64,000 nt of DNA from Pseudonocardia halophobica (GCF_027922425.1 NZ_BSFQ01000007.1:169751-233750), one strand, 5' to 3'. Numbered from the stretch's first letter, positions 43,515 to 52,966 are shown. A program made the numbers and translations. Notes: generated by a model from the sequence alone, not told the origin.

Positions 43515-44282
43515 ATGGCCGACCAGAGCACGGGTGAGCACACCCGCAGCGGGGACGTCTTCGGGCACGAGCAGCGGGAGCACCGCGACGAACGGGATCG
43601 CGAGCGCGACGAACACCGCGATCGCGAGCGGGAGGAACACCGCGAGCGCGAGCACCGGGAGCGGGAGCGCGAGGAGCACCGCGAGCGCGAACACCGCGAG
43701 CACGAGCGTGAGGAGCGCCGGGAGGAGCGCGCGCGCGAGGAGCACCGCGAGCGGGAACGGGAAGAGCACCGCGAGCGGGAGGAACACCGGGAGCGGGAGG
43801 AGCACCGCGGCGAGCACCGCGGCGAGCACCGCGGGGAGCACCGCGGGGAGCACCGCGGGGAGCACCGCGGGGAGCACCGCGGGCACGAGGAACACCGCGG
43901 CCGGGAAGAGCACCGTGACCGCGAGGAGCACCGCGAGGGGCACCGGGGCGAGCACCACGACAGCGGGGAGCGGGGCCGGCACTTCGAGGGCACCCGGCGT
44001 GACGGCGACGAGCACCGCGACCGCGACGAGCACCGCGACCGTGGCGACTACCGCGACCGGGACCGCGACCAGTACCGCGACCGCGACGAGCACCGGGACC
44101 GGGACGAGCACCGCGACGACCGCCGCGACGACGACCGCCGGGACGACGAGCACCGGTACGAGCACCAGGACGTCCGCTCCGGGCACGACGACCGCTACGA
44201 CCAGGGCCGGACCGAGGACCGCGGTCACGAGGAGCACCGCGACATGGAGGGGTCGCACGACGTCGGGACCGAGCACGTCTGA
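43515..44282 (+). CDS. Extremely charged His/Glu/Arg/Asp repeat protein
   Basis: A 255-residue protein composed almost only of His, Glu, Arg, Asp and Gly. Repeats include REHRERE-type units, seven EHRG tetrapeptides (about residues 96-123) and DRDEHRDRD blocks. No hydrophobic segment, Cys or signal peptide. AGGAGG at 43502-43507 is eight bases before the ATG, one of the best ribosome binding sites in the window, so it is a real gene despite open frames on all sides. It precedes two dynamin-like genes, in the position of iniB (a Gly-rich protein) in mycobacteria. It is probably disordered; metal, acid or phospholipid binding is speculation. Confidence 0.75.
   Translation: MADQSTGEHTRSGDVFGHEQREHRDERDRERDEHRDREREEHREREHREREREEHREREHREHEREERREERAREEHREREREEHREREEHREREEHRGEHRGEHRGEHRGEHRGEHRGEHRGHEEHRGREEHRDREEHREGHRGEHHDSGERGRHFEGTRRDGDEHRDRDEHRDRGDYRDRDRDQYRDRDEHRDRDEHRDDRRDDDRRDDEHRYEHQDVRSGHDDRYDQGRTEDRGHEEHRDMEGSHDVGTEHV
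43800..43883 (+). repeat. Seven 12-base tandem repeats encoding EHRG
   Basis: Seven copies of GAGCACCGCGGC/G lie in frame within the charged-protein gene. They differ only in the last base (Gly wobble). The copy number is likely to vary between strains by slippage in steps of four residues. Confidence 0.85.
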
Positions 44283-44295
44283 TCGGTGGCCGGGA

Positions 44296-44343
44296 GGCGC
44301 GGTCCACGACCGCGCCGGTAGGGCCGCCGGGGGGTCGGCGGCC
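44296..44343 (+). terminator. Two tandem stem-loops between the charged-protein gene and the first dynamin gene
   Basis: GGCGCGGTC-CAC-GACCGCGCC (44296-44316, perfect nine-base stem) and GGCCGCCG-N6-CGGCGGCC (44322-44343, perfect eight-base stem) fill the gap. The second ends a few bases before the GGGGGG ribosome binding site of the dynamin gene. They could act as a partial terminator or processing site that makes the first gene more abundant than the GTPases, or they could mask the ribosome binding site. Confidence 0.5.
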
Positions 44344-44357
44344 GGGCCGGGGGGAGC

Positions 44358-46190
44358 ATGATCCAGCAGCAGGGACCGAGCGCCGCGGTGCGCTACGCCC
44401 GCGAGACCGTGGACCTGGCGATCGACGGCGCCGACGCGTACCGCCGGGACGATCTCGTCGAGCGGCTCCGCGGCGCCCGGGACCTGCTGTCCGGATCCGG
44501 TGTCACCGTCTACGTCGTCGGCGAGTACAAGAAGGGCAAGAGCTCGCTGGTCAACGCCTTGCTGACCACCTCGGTGTGTCCCGTGGACGACGACATCGCC
44601 ACGTCCGTCCCGACCGTCGTGAGGTTCGCGACCGAGCCGAGCGCCCGGGCCACCTACGAGCCGCCGGACGGCGACGTCGGCTCGCCGTGGACCGAGACGA
44701 TCGCGTTCGAGCAGATCGCCGCCCACGTCGCCGAGGGCGGCAACCCCGGCAACCGGCGGCGCCTGCGGTCGGTGACGGTGGGTGTGGACCGGGCGCTGCT
44801 GGAGTCCGGGCTGATCGTGGTGGACACGCCGGGGGTGGGCGGGCTCGGGTCGGTCCGCAACGCGGTGACCGCGAGCGCGCTGCCCTCGGCGCACGCCGTG
44901 CTGTTCGTGTCCGACTCCTCGCAGGAGCTCACGGCGGCGGAGCTGCGCTTCCTGCGGACCGTGGTCGAGCTGTGCCCCACCGTCCTGTTCGTCCTGACCA
45001 AGACCGACCTGTACCCGCACTGGCGGCGCATCCTCGAGCTCGACCTCGCGCACCTGGAGCGGGAAGGGGTCACGGTTGCGGCCTTCCCCGTGTCCTCACA
45101 GGTGCGGTCGGACGCGGCCGCCACCGCCGACGCGGAGCTGAACGAGGAGTCCGGGTTCCCGCCGCTCGTGCGCCGGATCGACGACGTCGTCGAGGACGCG
45201 GAGCGCGTCGCACTGCAGTCGGTGGGCGCCCACCTGCAGTCGGTGATCGGGCAGATCGTCCCCGCGCTCTCGGCGCGGGCCGCCGCGCTGGGTCGCCCGG
45301 AGGCGGCGGGCGACGTGCGGGCCGAGCTCGTCCGCGCGCGGGAGCGGGCGGACACCCTGCGCAGCCGCAGCGCGCGGTGGCAGCAGGTGCTGTACGACGG
45401 CTTCGCCGACATCTCCTCGGACGTCGACTTCGATCTCCGGGTGCGTACCCGGGCGGTGCTCACCGAGGCGGAGCGGGCGATCGAGGAGGGCGATCCGGCG
45501 CGCAACTGGGACGAGTTCGAGAAGTGGCTGCGCTCGCGGCTCGCCGCGGAGACCCTGGAGAACTACGCGCGGTTCACCAAGGCCGCCGACGAGCTGGCGG
45601 ACCGGGTCGCCGAGCACTTCGAGCTGGTCGAGAAGCAGATCCTCACGGTCCGCGCGCCGGTCGACGTGCTGGAGCAGATGTCGATCGACACGACCGCGCT
45701 CGAGAGCCCGAAGAAGGTCACCGGGAAGCTGGCGATCTTCCAGAAGACCTACTCCGGCTACATGATGTTCACGATGCTCGCGCATCTGACGACGCTGGTG
45801 ATCCCCAGCCCCGTGGGCATCGTCGCGGGCCTGCTGATGGGCCGCGCCGCACTGGGCGAGGAGCGGCGCCGGGCGATCGAGAAGCGGCGGGCGGCTGCAC
45901 GCACCGCGGTGCGCCAGTTCGTGGAGGAGTTCTCGACGCAGGTATCGAAGGACTCGCGGGACACGGTCCGGCGGGCGCAGCGGGACCTGCGCGAGCGCTA
46001 CACCAAGCGGGCCGAGGAGCTCCAGCGGTCGGCCTCCGAGGCGGTCGACGCCGCCCGCGAGGCGGTGCGCGACGACGAGGACGCCGCCGACGAGCTGCGC
46101 CGGCTGCAGAAGGACCTGCAGCTCTTCGCCACCCTCCGCACCCGCACGGAGCACATGCTGGCGCGGACCGCCCCGGAGGAGGCCCGGTGA
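44358..46190 (+). CDS. Dynamin-like GTPase, IniA-type
   Basis: A 610-residue bacterial dynamin. The GTPase domain shows GEYKKGKSSLVN (P-loop, residues 55-66), Thr86 in ATSVPT (G2), DTPGVGG (156-162, G3) and TKTD (214-217, G4). A long helical stalk follows (residues 290-455). A hydrophobic hairpin around 470-505 (YMMFTMLAHLTTLVIPSPVGIVAGLLMG) would insert in the membrane. The C-terminal helices are charged. Length and layout match mycobacterial IniA (about 640 residues), which remodels membranes during cell-wall stress (established). Overlaps the next dynamin gene by GTGA. Confidence 0.88.
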   Translation: MIQQQGPSAAVRYARETVDLAIDGADAYRRDDLVERLRGARDLLSGSGVTVYVVGEYKKGKSSLVNALLTTSVCPVDDDIATSVPTVVRFATEPSARATYEPPDGDVGSPWTETIAFEQIAAHVAEGGNPGNRRRLRSVTVGVDRALLESGLIVVDTPGVGGLGSVRNAVTASALPSAHAVLFVSDSSQELTAAELRFLRTVVELCPTVLFVLTKTDLYPHWRRILELDLAHLEREGVTVAAFPVSSQVRSDAAATADAELNEESGFPPLVRRIDDVVEDAERVALQSVGAHLQSVIGQIVPALSARAAALGRPEAAGDVRAELVRARERADTLRSRSARWQQVLYDGFADISSDVDFDLRVRTRAVLTEAERAIEEGDPARNWDEFEKWLRSRLAAETLENYARFTKAADELADRVAEHFELVEKQILTVRAPVDVLEQMSIDTTALESPKKVTGKLAIFQKTYSGYMMFTMLAHLTTLVIPSPVGIVAGLLMGRAALGEERRRAIEKRRAAARTAVRQFVEEFSTQVSKDSRDTVRRAQRDLRERYTKRAEELQRSASEAVDAAREAVRDDEDAADELRRLQKDLQLFATLRTRTEHMLARTAPEEAR

Positions 46191-47662
46191 GCGGGCCCGA
46201 GGTCGCCCGGCGGGTCGCCGCCCTCGTCGGGACGGCGATCGGCGAGTACGCCGGGAGCCCGGCCGAGGCCGAGCTGCGCGCCGTGGCCGACCGGCTCGCC
46301 GAACCGTTGCGTGTGGCGATCGCGGGACGGGTCAAGGCGGGCAAGTCCACGCTGCTGAACGCGCTGGTCGGGCAGCAGCTCGCCGCCACCGACGCCGGGG
46401 AGTGCACGCGCATCGTCACCTGGTACGTCGACGGGATCACCTATCGCGTGGCCCTCCACCCGCGCGCGGGGCCGCCGCGGCAGGTGCCGTTCGGGCGGGT
46501 GCAGGGAGCGCTCGACATCCGGCTCGAGGGGGTGACCGCGGCGGACGTCGAGCGGCTCGTGGTCGAGTGGCCGGCCCCGGCGTTGCGGACGATGTCGCTG
46601 ATCGACACCCCCGGGATGGGGTCGAGCACCGGGCTCGGTGAGCGGACCGAGGCGCTGCTGACCCCGGAGGCCGAGCTCGACGCCGGTCCCGCCGAGGTCG
46701 ACGCGGTGGTCTACCTGATGCGCCACGTGCACGGCGAGGACATCCGGTTCCTCGAGACGTTCCGGGACGGCTCGCCCGACCGCAACGCGGTGAACACGGT
46801 GGGCGTGCTCGCCCGCGCGGACGAGGTGGGGCACGCCCGCCCGGACGCGCTCGAGGTCGCGGGCAGGATCGCCACGCGCTACGCCGCGGACCCCCGGATC
46901 CGGGCGCTGTGCCGCACCGTCGTGCCGGTGGCGGGGCTGCTGGCGTCCTCCGCGGCGGCGCTGCGGGAGAGCGAGTACCGCATGATCGAGGTGCTCGCGC
47001 GCGCGCCGGACGTGGACCGGCTGCTGCGCACGGCCGATCGGCTGCGCAGCGCCCCCTCCGACGTCCCGCTGCTGCCCGACGAGCGCGTCGCGCTGCTCGA
47101 CCGGTTCGGCATGTTCGGGCTGCGGCTCGCCACGCGCATGGTGCGCGACGGCGAGGTCGGCGGCGCCGGCGACCTCGCGGCGGCGCTGGCGGAGGCCAGC
47201 GGCCTGCCGCTGTTGCGGGCGGTGCTGGCGGACCAGTTCGCGGCGCGCGCGGAGATCCTCAAGGCCCGGTCGGCGTTGATGGGGCTCGAGGCGGTGATCC
47301 GGCGGTTCCCGCCGCCGGCCGGGTCCGGTCTCGCACGCGAGGTCGAACGGGTGCGTGCCGAGGCCCACGAGTTCGCCGAGATCGCGCTCCTGGACGCCGT
47401 CCGCTCGGGGGCGGTCCCGTTCTCCCCCGACGAGGCGGCCGCGGCCGAGCTCCTGCTGGGGGCGGCGGGGACGGACGCGCGGGCCCGGCTCGGCCTGTCC
47501 GCCGACGCCGGACCCCAGCAGGTCCGCAAGGCCGCGGCCGACCAGCACCTGCGGTGGCAGCTGCGTGCCGAACACCCCGGCTCGCCGCGCGAGGTCGGAC
47601 AGGCGGCGCGGCTGCTGGTGCGCAGCTGCGAGGGCATCCTCGGCGAGCTCGGCCCCGGGTGA
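46187..47662 (+). CDS. Dynamin-like GTPase, IniC-type
   Basis: A 491-residue GTPase; M. tuberculosis IniC has nearly the same length. P-loop AGRVKAGKSTLLN (residues 46-58), switch region GECTRIVTWY, G3 DTPGMGSS (140-147) and an atypical G4 ARADEVG. The remainder is helical. No membrane hairpin is seen, unlike its partner, so it may bind membranes through the other protein. GTG start with GGAGG six bases upstream, coupled to the IniA-type gene by four bases. A J-like or tail helix at the end (LSADAGPQQVRKAAADQHLRWQL) is unexplained. Confidence 0.87.
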   Translation: MSGPEVARRVAALVGTAIGEYAGSPAEAELRAVADRLAEPLRVAIAGRVKAGKSTLLNALVGQQLAATDAGECTRIVTWYVDGITYRVALHPRAGPPRQVPFGRVQGALDIRLEGVTAADVERLVVEWPAPALRTMSLIDTPGMGSSTGLGERTEALLTPEAELDAGPAEVDAVVYLMRHVHGEDIRFLETFRDGSPDRNAVNTVGVLARADEVGHARPDALEVAGRIATRYAADPRIRALCRTVVPVAGLLASSAAALRESEYRMIEVLARAPDVDRLLRTADRLRSAPSDVPLLPDERVALLDRFGMFGLRLATRMVRDGEVGGAGDLAAALAEASGLPLLRAVLADQFAARAEILKARSALMGLEAVIRRFPPPAGSGLAREVERVRAEAHEFAEIALLDAVRSGAVPFSPDEAAAAELLLGAAGTDARARLGLSADAGPQQVRKAAADQHLRWQLRAEHPGSPREVGQAARLLVRSCEGILGELGPG

Positions 47663-47717
47663 GCGGCGACCGGCGGGCCCGCCGTCGGGCAGGAGTCGTC
47701 GGGCACGAGCCGCCGGA

Positions 47718-47768
47718 ATGAGTAGTCGGGGCGCGGCCGGCGTCCGGGGTGAGTAGCGCACTACTCAT
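47718..47768. terminator. Stem-loops with TGAGTAGT/ACTACTCA arms before the Hsp70 gene
   Basis: ATGAGTAGT (47718-47726) pairs with ACTACTCAT (47760-47768). A nested alternative is TGAGTAG-CGCA-CTACTCA (47750-47767, seven-base stem with a tetraloop). Only one of the two can form at a time. The arms match those of the stem-loop at 43365-43412. It lies between the second dynamin and the Hsp70 gene, so it may terminate or attenuate between them. Confidence 0.55.
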
Positions 47769-47852
47769 GACGGTCGCGGCGGTGGCCGGGAGGTTGACCG
47801 GGCGGGAGGCCTCGGGCCGTTGCCGCCCCCTGTGACGTCTGGAGGAGGCCCG

Positions 47853-50489
47853 GTGGGATACAGCCTCGGAATCGACCTCGGCACCACGTACACGGCGGCG
47901 GCCGTCGACCGCAAGGGCGCCGTCGAGATGGCCACGCTCGGCGACCGGACCGCGGCGATCCCCTCGGTCGTGCTCTGGCGCAGTGACGGCCCGGTGCTCA
48001 CCGGGGACGCCGCGAACCGCCGGGCGATGATGGAGCCCGACCGGGTCGCCCGCGAGTTCAAGCGCCGCCTGGGCGACCCCACGCCGCTCGTCCTCGGCGG
48101 GGCTCCGCACTCGGTCGCCTCCGTGCTGGCCTCGCTGCTGCACGCCGTCGTCGACAAGGTCGCCGACCGCGAGGGCGGGCCGGCGGAGCACGTCGTCCTG
48201 ACGCACCCGGCGAACTGGGGGCCCTACAAGCTCGAGCTGTTCGGGTCGGTGCCGCGGATCGCCGAGGTCGAGCACGTGACGATGACGACCGAACCGGAGG
48301 CCGCCGCGGCGCACTACGCGACGAACGAACGTCTGCCCGAGGGGGCGGTCATCGCCGTGTACGACTTCGGCGGCGGGACCTTCGACGCCACGGTGCTCCG
48401 GCACCGCGGCGGCTCCGGCTTCGAGACGCTCGGCGTGCCCGAGGGCGTGGAGGGCCTGGGCGGGATCGACTTCGACGAGGCGGTGTTCGCCTTCGTCGAC
48501 CGGACCCTCGACGGGGCGGTGACCGCCCTCGACCACGGGGACCGGCAGAACGCGGCGGCGCTGCTCAGGCTGCGGCAGGAGTGCGTGCTGGCGAAGGAGA
48601 CGCTCTCGTTCGACATCGAGACGATCATCCCGGTGCTGCTGCCGAGCCTGCAGGCGGAGGTGCGGCTGACCCGCGCCGAGCTCGAGGAGATGATGCGGCC
48701 GTCGATCGAGTCGACCGTCCGCGCCCTCCGCCGGGCCCTGCGGACCGCGGCGGTCGAGCCGGAGGACCTCCACGCCGTCCTCCTGGTGGGCGGCTCGTCG
48801 CGCATCCCGCTGGTGTCGCAGATGGTGTCCGAGGCGCTGGGCCGGCCCACCGCCGTCGACGCCCACCCCAAGCACGTCGTCGCGCTCGGCGCGGCGGCGC
48901 TCGCCGCAGCGTACGAACACCCCTCCGGCAACGGTGTCGGGACCGCGGACGGCGCGGATGCGGGAGCGGCCGCCCCGACGGCGGATCCACGTTCCGGCGA
49001 GGGTGCGGCGGACAGCGCAGCGCCAGTGGCCGGCGGCGGGGTGGCGGCGGGTCTCGCCGGTGCGTCCGTCGCGAGCCCCGCGCCGGCCGAGGCCCCGCCG
49101 CCCGTGCCGCCGGCAGAGCGCACCTCGCCGGCCGGGGCTCCGCCGCCCGTGCCGTCCCCGGCGGCTCCCGCCGAGGTCCGGGCGAGTGCCGTGCCCGTGC
49201 AGCCGGCTGCGCCCGAGGTTCACGCTCCGGGCGCCCCGGCGTCCGGCGCGGTGGGTTCTGTTCCGATTCCCGACCCCCGCGCGGGAGGAGGCGGGGACAG
49301 CGGCCCGGGGCGCGGTGGCGGTGCCGGTGCCGGTGGTGGGCGCGACGACGGCGGCACGGCGGTGGCCACTTCCCCCGCCACCACGACGGGTCCGCCCGCC
49401 GGTCCCCCGCCGCTCGCCAAACCACCCAGCGGCCGCTCGCGCCGTCCGCTGCGGATCCTCCTCGCCGTCGTGGCCGTGATCGTGGTGCTGGCCGGGGCGG
49501 GGATCGGCGTGTACCTGCTCCGCGGCGGCGGCGGCGCGTCGCCGGCCGCCGCCGGCGGTGTCGCCGCGAGCATCGCGAACCCGACCGTCTCCCGGACCAC
49601 CCCGGTCGGGCAGAACCCGCAGGACGTGCTCCTGTCGCCCGACGGCCGCACCGCCTACGTCATGAACACCGGCTCCAACTCGATCTCCGTGATCGACACG
49701 GGCACCATGGGGATCACGGCGACCATCCCGGTGCCCAACGGACCGCCGCAGTTCGCCAGCATCAGCCCGGACGGCGCGCGCCTGTACGTGAGCGTCTACA
49801 ACCCCGCCACCAACGCCGCCAACGCGGTCAACGCCGTCGACGTGGTCGACACGACGTCGCACGCGGTCACGCTGACCATCCCGGTCGGCCTGCACCCCTA
49901 CGCCTCCGCGGTCTCCCCCGACGGCAACACCATCCTGGTCCCGAACCACGACTCCGCGGACATCTCGGTGATCGACTGGAGGACCAAGTCGGTGACCGGG
50001 AGGATCCCGGTGAAGCCCAACCCGCACTTCGTCGCCTTCACCGCGGACGGCTCGAAGGCGTTCGTCGCCGACCACGAGTCGAACGTCGTCTCGGTGCTCG
50101 ACGGGCACACCTTCGCCGTCACCGCGGTGATCCCGGTGGGCCGCAGCCCGCACAGCCTGGCCGTGTCGCCCGACCAGCGCACCGTCTACGTCGTCGACTA
50201 CGACCAGAACACGGTCTCCGTCATCGACATCGCGAGCGAGAAGGTCACCGGCACGATCCCGGTCGGGGCGAAGCCGCAGAGCGTCGTCTTCGCCCCCGAC
50301 GGCAAGCACGCCTACGTCGCCAACAGCGGCGGCGGCACCGTCTCCACCATCGACACCGGCACCCGCGCGGTCGTGTCCACGGTGCAGGTCGGGCGCAGCC
50401 CGACCACGATCGCCGTGGCTCCCGACGGGCGCACCGCCTACGTCACGAACTTCGACGACAACACCCTCTCGGTCCTCGCGACCGCCTGA
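47853..50489 (+). CDS. Membrane-spanning Hsp70 ATPase fused to an external YVTN beta-propeller
   Basis: An 878-residue protein. Residues 1-375 are an Hsp70-type ATPase: LGIDLGTTYTAAAV, VYDFGGGTFDATVL, then LVGGSSRIPLV; the substrate-binding domain is missing. A 155-residue Ala/Pro/Gly-rich linker follows. One membrane helix (LRILLAVVAVIVVLAGAGIGVYLL, about 531-553) leads to an extracytoplasmic propeller of about seven YVTN repeats (NPQDVLLSPDGRTAYVMN, SISVIDTGT and similar, residues 575-878). The topology puts ATPase inside and propeller outside, like a sensor. GTG 47853 with GGAGGAGG upstream; the frame is open from TTG 47820. It follows the dynamin pair by 190 bases. Confidence 0.9.
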   Translation: MGYSLGIDLGTTYTAAAVDRKGAVEMATLGDRTAAIPSVVLWRSDGPVLTGDAANRRAMMEPDRVAREFKRRLGDPTPLVLGGAPHSVASVLASLLHAVVDKVADREGGPAEHVVLTHPANWGPYKLELFGSVPRIAEVEHVTMTTEPEAAAAHYATNERLPEGAVIAVYDFGGGTFDATVLRHRGGSGFETLGVPEGVEGLGGIDFDEAVFAFVDRTLDGAVTALDHGDRQNAAALLRLRQECVLAKETLSFDIETIIPVLLPSLQAEVRLTRAELEEMMRPSIESTVRALRRALRTAAVEPEDLHAVLLVGGSSRIPLVSQMVSEALGRPTAVDAHPKHVVALGAAALAAAYEHPSGNGVGTADGADAGAAAPTADPRSGEGAADSAAPVAGGGVAAGLAGASVASPAPAEAPPPVPPAERTSPAGAPPPVPSPAAPAEVRASAVPVQPAAPEVHAPGAPASGAVGSVPIPDPRAGGGGDSGPGRGGGAGAGGGRDDGGTAVATSPATTTGPPAGPPPLAKPPSGRSRRPLRILLAVVAVIVVLAGAGIGVYLLRGGGGASPAAAGGVAASIANPTVSRTTPVGQNPQDVLLSPDGRTAYVMNTGSNSISVIDTGTMGITATIPVPNGPPQFASISPDGARLYVSVYNPATNAANAVNAVDVVDTTSHAVTLTIPVGLHPYASAVSPDGNTILVPNHDSADISVIDWRTKSVTGRIPVKPNPHFVAFTADGSKAFVADHESNVVSVLDGHTFAVTAVIPVGRSPHSLAVSPDQRTVYVVDYDQNTVSVIDIASEKVTGTIPVGAKPQSVVFAPDGKHAYVANSGGGTVSTIDTGTRAVVSTVQVGRSPTTIAVAPDGRTAYVTNFDDNTLSVLATA

Positions 50490-50519
50490 CCCGCCGCGTC
50501 TCGCGGCGTCGGCGATGTG

Positions 50520-52934
50520 TCAGCGGCCCACGGGCTGGACGGGCGTGCCTTCGGGTGCCCGGACCTGGGGCTCGGCGGGCGGTGGCTGGGGTAGGCGCAG
50601 GCGCTTGAGGAGCAGCGCGTTGACGGCGACGAGGAAGCTCGATCCGGACATCGACAGCGCCGCGATCTCGGGTCGCAGGACGAGGCCGAAGGCGGGGGCG
50701 AAGACGCCGGCGGCGATCGGCAGGGCGATGGCGTTGTAGCCGACGGCCCAGGCGAGGTTCTGGCGCATCTTGCGCAGGGTGCCGCGGCCGATGTGCAGGG
50801 CGGTCGGCACGTCGAGGGGGTCGGAGCGCATGAGGACGACATCGGCGGTCTCGATGGCGACGTCGGTGCCTGCGCCGATGGCGATGCCCAGGTCGGCCTG
50901 GGCCAGGGCGGGGGCGTCGTTCACGCCGTCGCCGACCATCGCGACGCGCCCACCCCGCTCTTGCAGGCGGGTGATCTGCGCGGCCTTGTCGCCGGGCAGG
51001 ACGTCGGCGATGACGGTGTCGATGCCGAGCCGGTCGGCGATGCGGCGGGCGGTGGCCTCGTTGTCGCCGGTGAGCATGACGACCTGCACGCCGAGCTCGT
51101 GCAGGGCCGTGACGGCCGCGGCGGAGGTGGGCCGGGGCGCGTCGGCGAGGGCGATCAGCCCGGCGGCGCGGCCGTCGACGGCGACGAGCACGGTGGTGCG
51201 TCCGGCCTCGGCGAGCTCGTCGCGACGCTGCTCGAGGTCGCCGAGGGCGATGCCCTCCCGTTCGAGCAGGCGCCGGTTGCCCACCGCGACCCGGCGGCCG
51301 TCGACGGTGGCGACGGCGCCGTGCCCGGGCACGTTGGTGAACTGCTCGACGGCCGCGACGCGGGTGTCGCGGGCCTCGGCGTGGGCGACGACGGCCCGGG
51401 CCAGAGGGTGTTCGGAGTTGCGCTCGACGGCCGCGGTCAGGGCGAGCAGCTCGTGCTCGTCGATCCCGTCGGTGACCAGGGCGGTGACCTCCGGCTCGCC
51501 CTTGGTGAGGGTGCCGGTCTTGTCCATCACCACGGTGTCGATGCGGGCCGAGGACTCCAGGGCGGAGGCGTTCTTGAACAGCACGCCGCGGCGGGCGCCC
51601 AGCCCCGTGCCGACCATGATGGCGGTGGGGGTGGCGAGGCCGAGGGCGTCGGGGCAGGTGACGACGACGACGGTGATGGCGAACAGCAGGGCCATGGTGA
51701 GCGGCTCGCCGGAGAACAACGCCCAGGCCGCGAAGGTGGCTGCGCCACCGAGCAGGGCGACGAACACCAACCAGAAAGCGGCGCGGTCCGCCAGCCGCTG
51801 GCCGGGGGCCTTGGAGTTCTGCGCCTGCTGCACCAGCGCGACGATCTGGGCCAGGGCGCTGTCGGCGCCGACCTTGGTCGCGCGGATCCGCAGGGTGCCG
51901 TCGGCGTTGAGCGTCGCGCCGACCACGTCGCTGCCGGGCTGTTTGTGCACCGGCAGGCTCTCGCCGGTGACCATGGACTCGTCGACGTCGGATTCGCCGT
52001 CGGTGACGGTGCCGTCGACCGGGATCTTGGCTCCGGGCCGCACGAGCAGCAGGTCGCCGACGACGACCTCGGAGGTGGGGACCTCGACCTCCCGTCCGTC
52101 GCGCAGCACCACCGCGCGGGGCGGGGCCAGGTCGAGCAGGGCGCGGACGGCGTCGTTGGCGCCGCCGCGGGCGCGCATCTCGAACCAGTGCCCGAGCAGC
52201 ACGAACGCGGTCAGCACCGTCGCGGCCTCGTAGAACACCTCGCCGCCGCCGGTCAGCGTGACCACCAGCGAGTAGCCCCAGCCGGCGCCGACGGCCACGG
52301 CGACGAGCACCATCATGTCCAGCGTGCGGGCCCGCAACGCCCGGACCGCGCCGTCGAAGAAGATCCAGGCCGAGTAGAGGATCACCGGCAGACTGAGGAT
52401 CAGGGCGAACACGTCGTCGCGCAGGCCGAACGGGGCCGGCGTGGTGAAGCCGAACACCTCGCGCCCGATCGGGGACCACAGCAGCACCGGCACCGACAGC
52501 ACCGCGGCGACCAGGAACCGGTTGCGCATGTCGGCGACCATCGCCGCCATCGACATGTCGCCGTGCCCCGTCATCTCGTGCGGGGACACCTCCGCCTCCG
52601 GTGCGGCAACGGCGTGTGCGGTGTCCTGCCCGGTCGGGGCGGCGCCGGTGTCGCGGGAGTCGGCGAGCGGGTCGCAGACGTGCTCGGGCACCGAGCGGCC
52701 CTGGCAGGCGTAGCCGCAGTCGCGGATCCAGCCCGCCAGCTCGGCCACCGTGGTGCGGGTGGGGTCGTAGCGAACGGTCGCGGTCTGTGCGACGGGGTTG
52801 GCCTCCACCGCGTGCACGCCGGGCCGCCGGCCGAGCACCGTCTCGACGACGGCCTTCTCGCTCGCCCACAACACCCCGCGCACCTCCAGCACCGCGGTCT
52901 CGACCGGCCCGGTCGTGGTGCGCTGCGCCGTCAT
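50520..52934 (-). CDS. Heavy-metal P1B-type ATPase with CPD motif (copper-associated)
   Basis: An 804-residue pump. The N-terminal HMA-like fold (residues 10-75) has lost CxxC (GVLWASE). A His/Met stretch, [16 protein letters not shown] (about 116-131), precedes the membrane part. The membrane metal motif is TCPDALGL (about residue 427), neither CPC (CopA) nor CPH (CopB). DKTGT (about 469-473), TGES, and [10 protein letters not shown] are intact, so it should turn over ATP. A CsoR-type operator 33-47 bases upstream and AAGGAGG six bases before the ATG support copper control. Metal choice is uncertain because CPD ATPases are poorly characterised. Confidence 0.88.
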   Translation of the reverse strand: MTAQRTTTGPVETAVLEVRGVLWASEKAVVETVLGRRPGVHAVEANPVAQTATVRYDPTRTTVAELAGWIRDCGYACQGRSVPEHVCDPLADSRDTGAAPTGQDTAHAVAAPEAEVSPHEMTGHGDMSMAAMVADMRNRFLVAAVLSVPVLLWSPIGREVFGFTTPAPFGLRDDVFALILSLPVILYSAWIFFDGAVRALRARTLDMMVLVAVAVGAGWGYSLVVTLTGGGEVFYEAATVLTAFVLLGHWFEMRARGGANDAVRALLDLAPPRAVVLRDGREVEVPTSEVVVGDLLLVRPGAKIPVDGTVTDGESDVDESMVTGESLPVHKQPGSDVVGATLNADGTLRIRATKVGADSALAQIVALVQQAQNSKAPGQRLADRAAFWLVFVALLGGAATFAAWALFSGEPLTMALLFAITVVVVTCPDALGLATPTAIMVGTGLGARRGVLFKNASALESSARIDTVVMDKTGTLTKGEPEVTALVTDGIDEHELLALTAAVERNSEHPLARAVVAHAEARDTRVAAVEQFTNVPGHGAVATVDGRRVAVGNRRLLEREGIALGDLEQRRDELAEAGRTTVLVAVDGRAAGLIALADAPRPTSAAAVTALHELGVQVVMLTGDNEATARRIADRLGIDTVIADVLPGDKAAQITRLQERGGRVAMVGDGVNDAPALAQADLGIAIGAGTDVAIETADVVLMRSDPLDVPTALHIGRGTLRKMRQNLAWAVGYNAIALPIAAGVFAPAFGLVLRPEIAALSMSGSSFLVAVNALLLKRLRLPQPPPAEPQVRAPEGTPVQPVGR

Positions 52935-52966
52935 CGCTGCCTCCTTCGTCCGACGACCGCACCATA

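Noticed and set aside
43410..45053. Minus-strand open frame of 547 codons that looks like a hydrophobic Val/Ala/Leu repeat membrane protein
   Set aside because: It is the reverse reading of the charged repeat gene (EHR codons read as hydrophobic residues). It has no ribosome binding site and runs through the dynamin gene; the plus frame has AGGAGG and a clean ATG.
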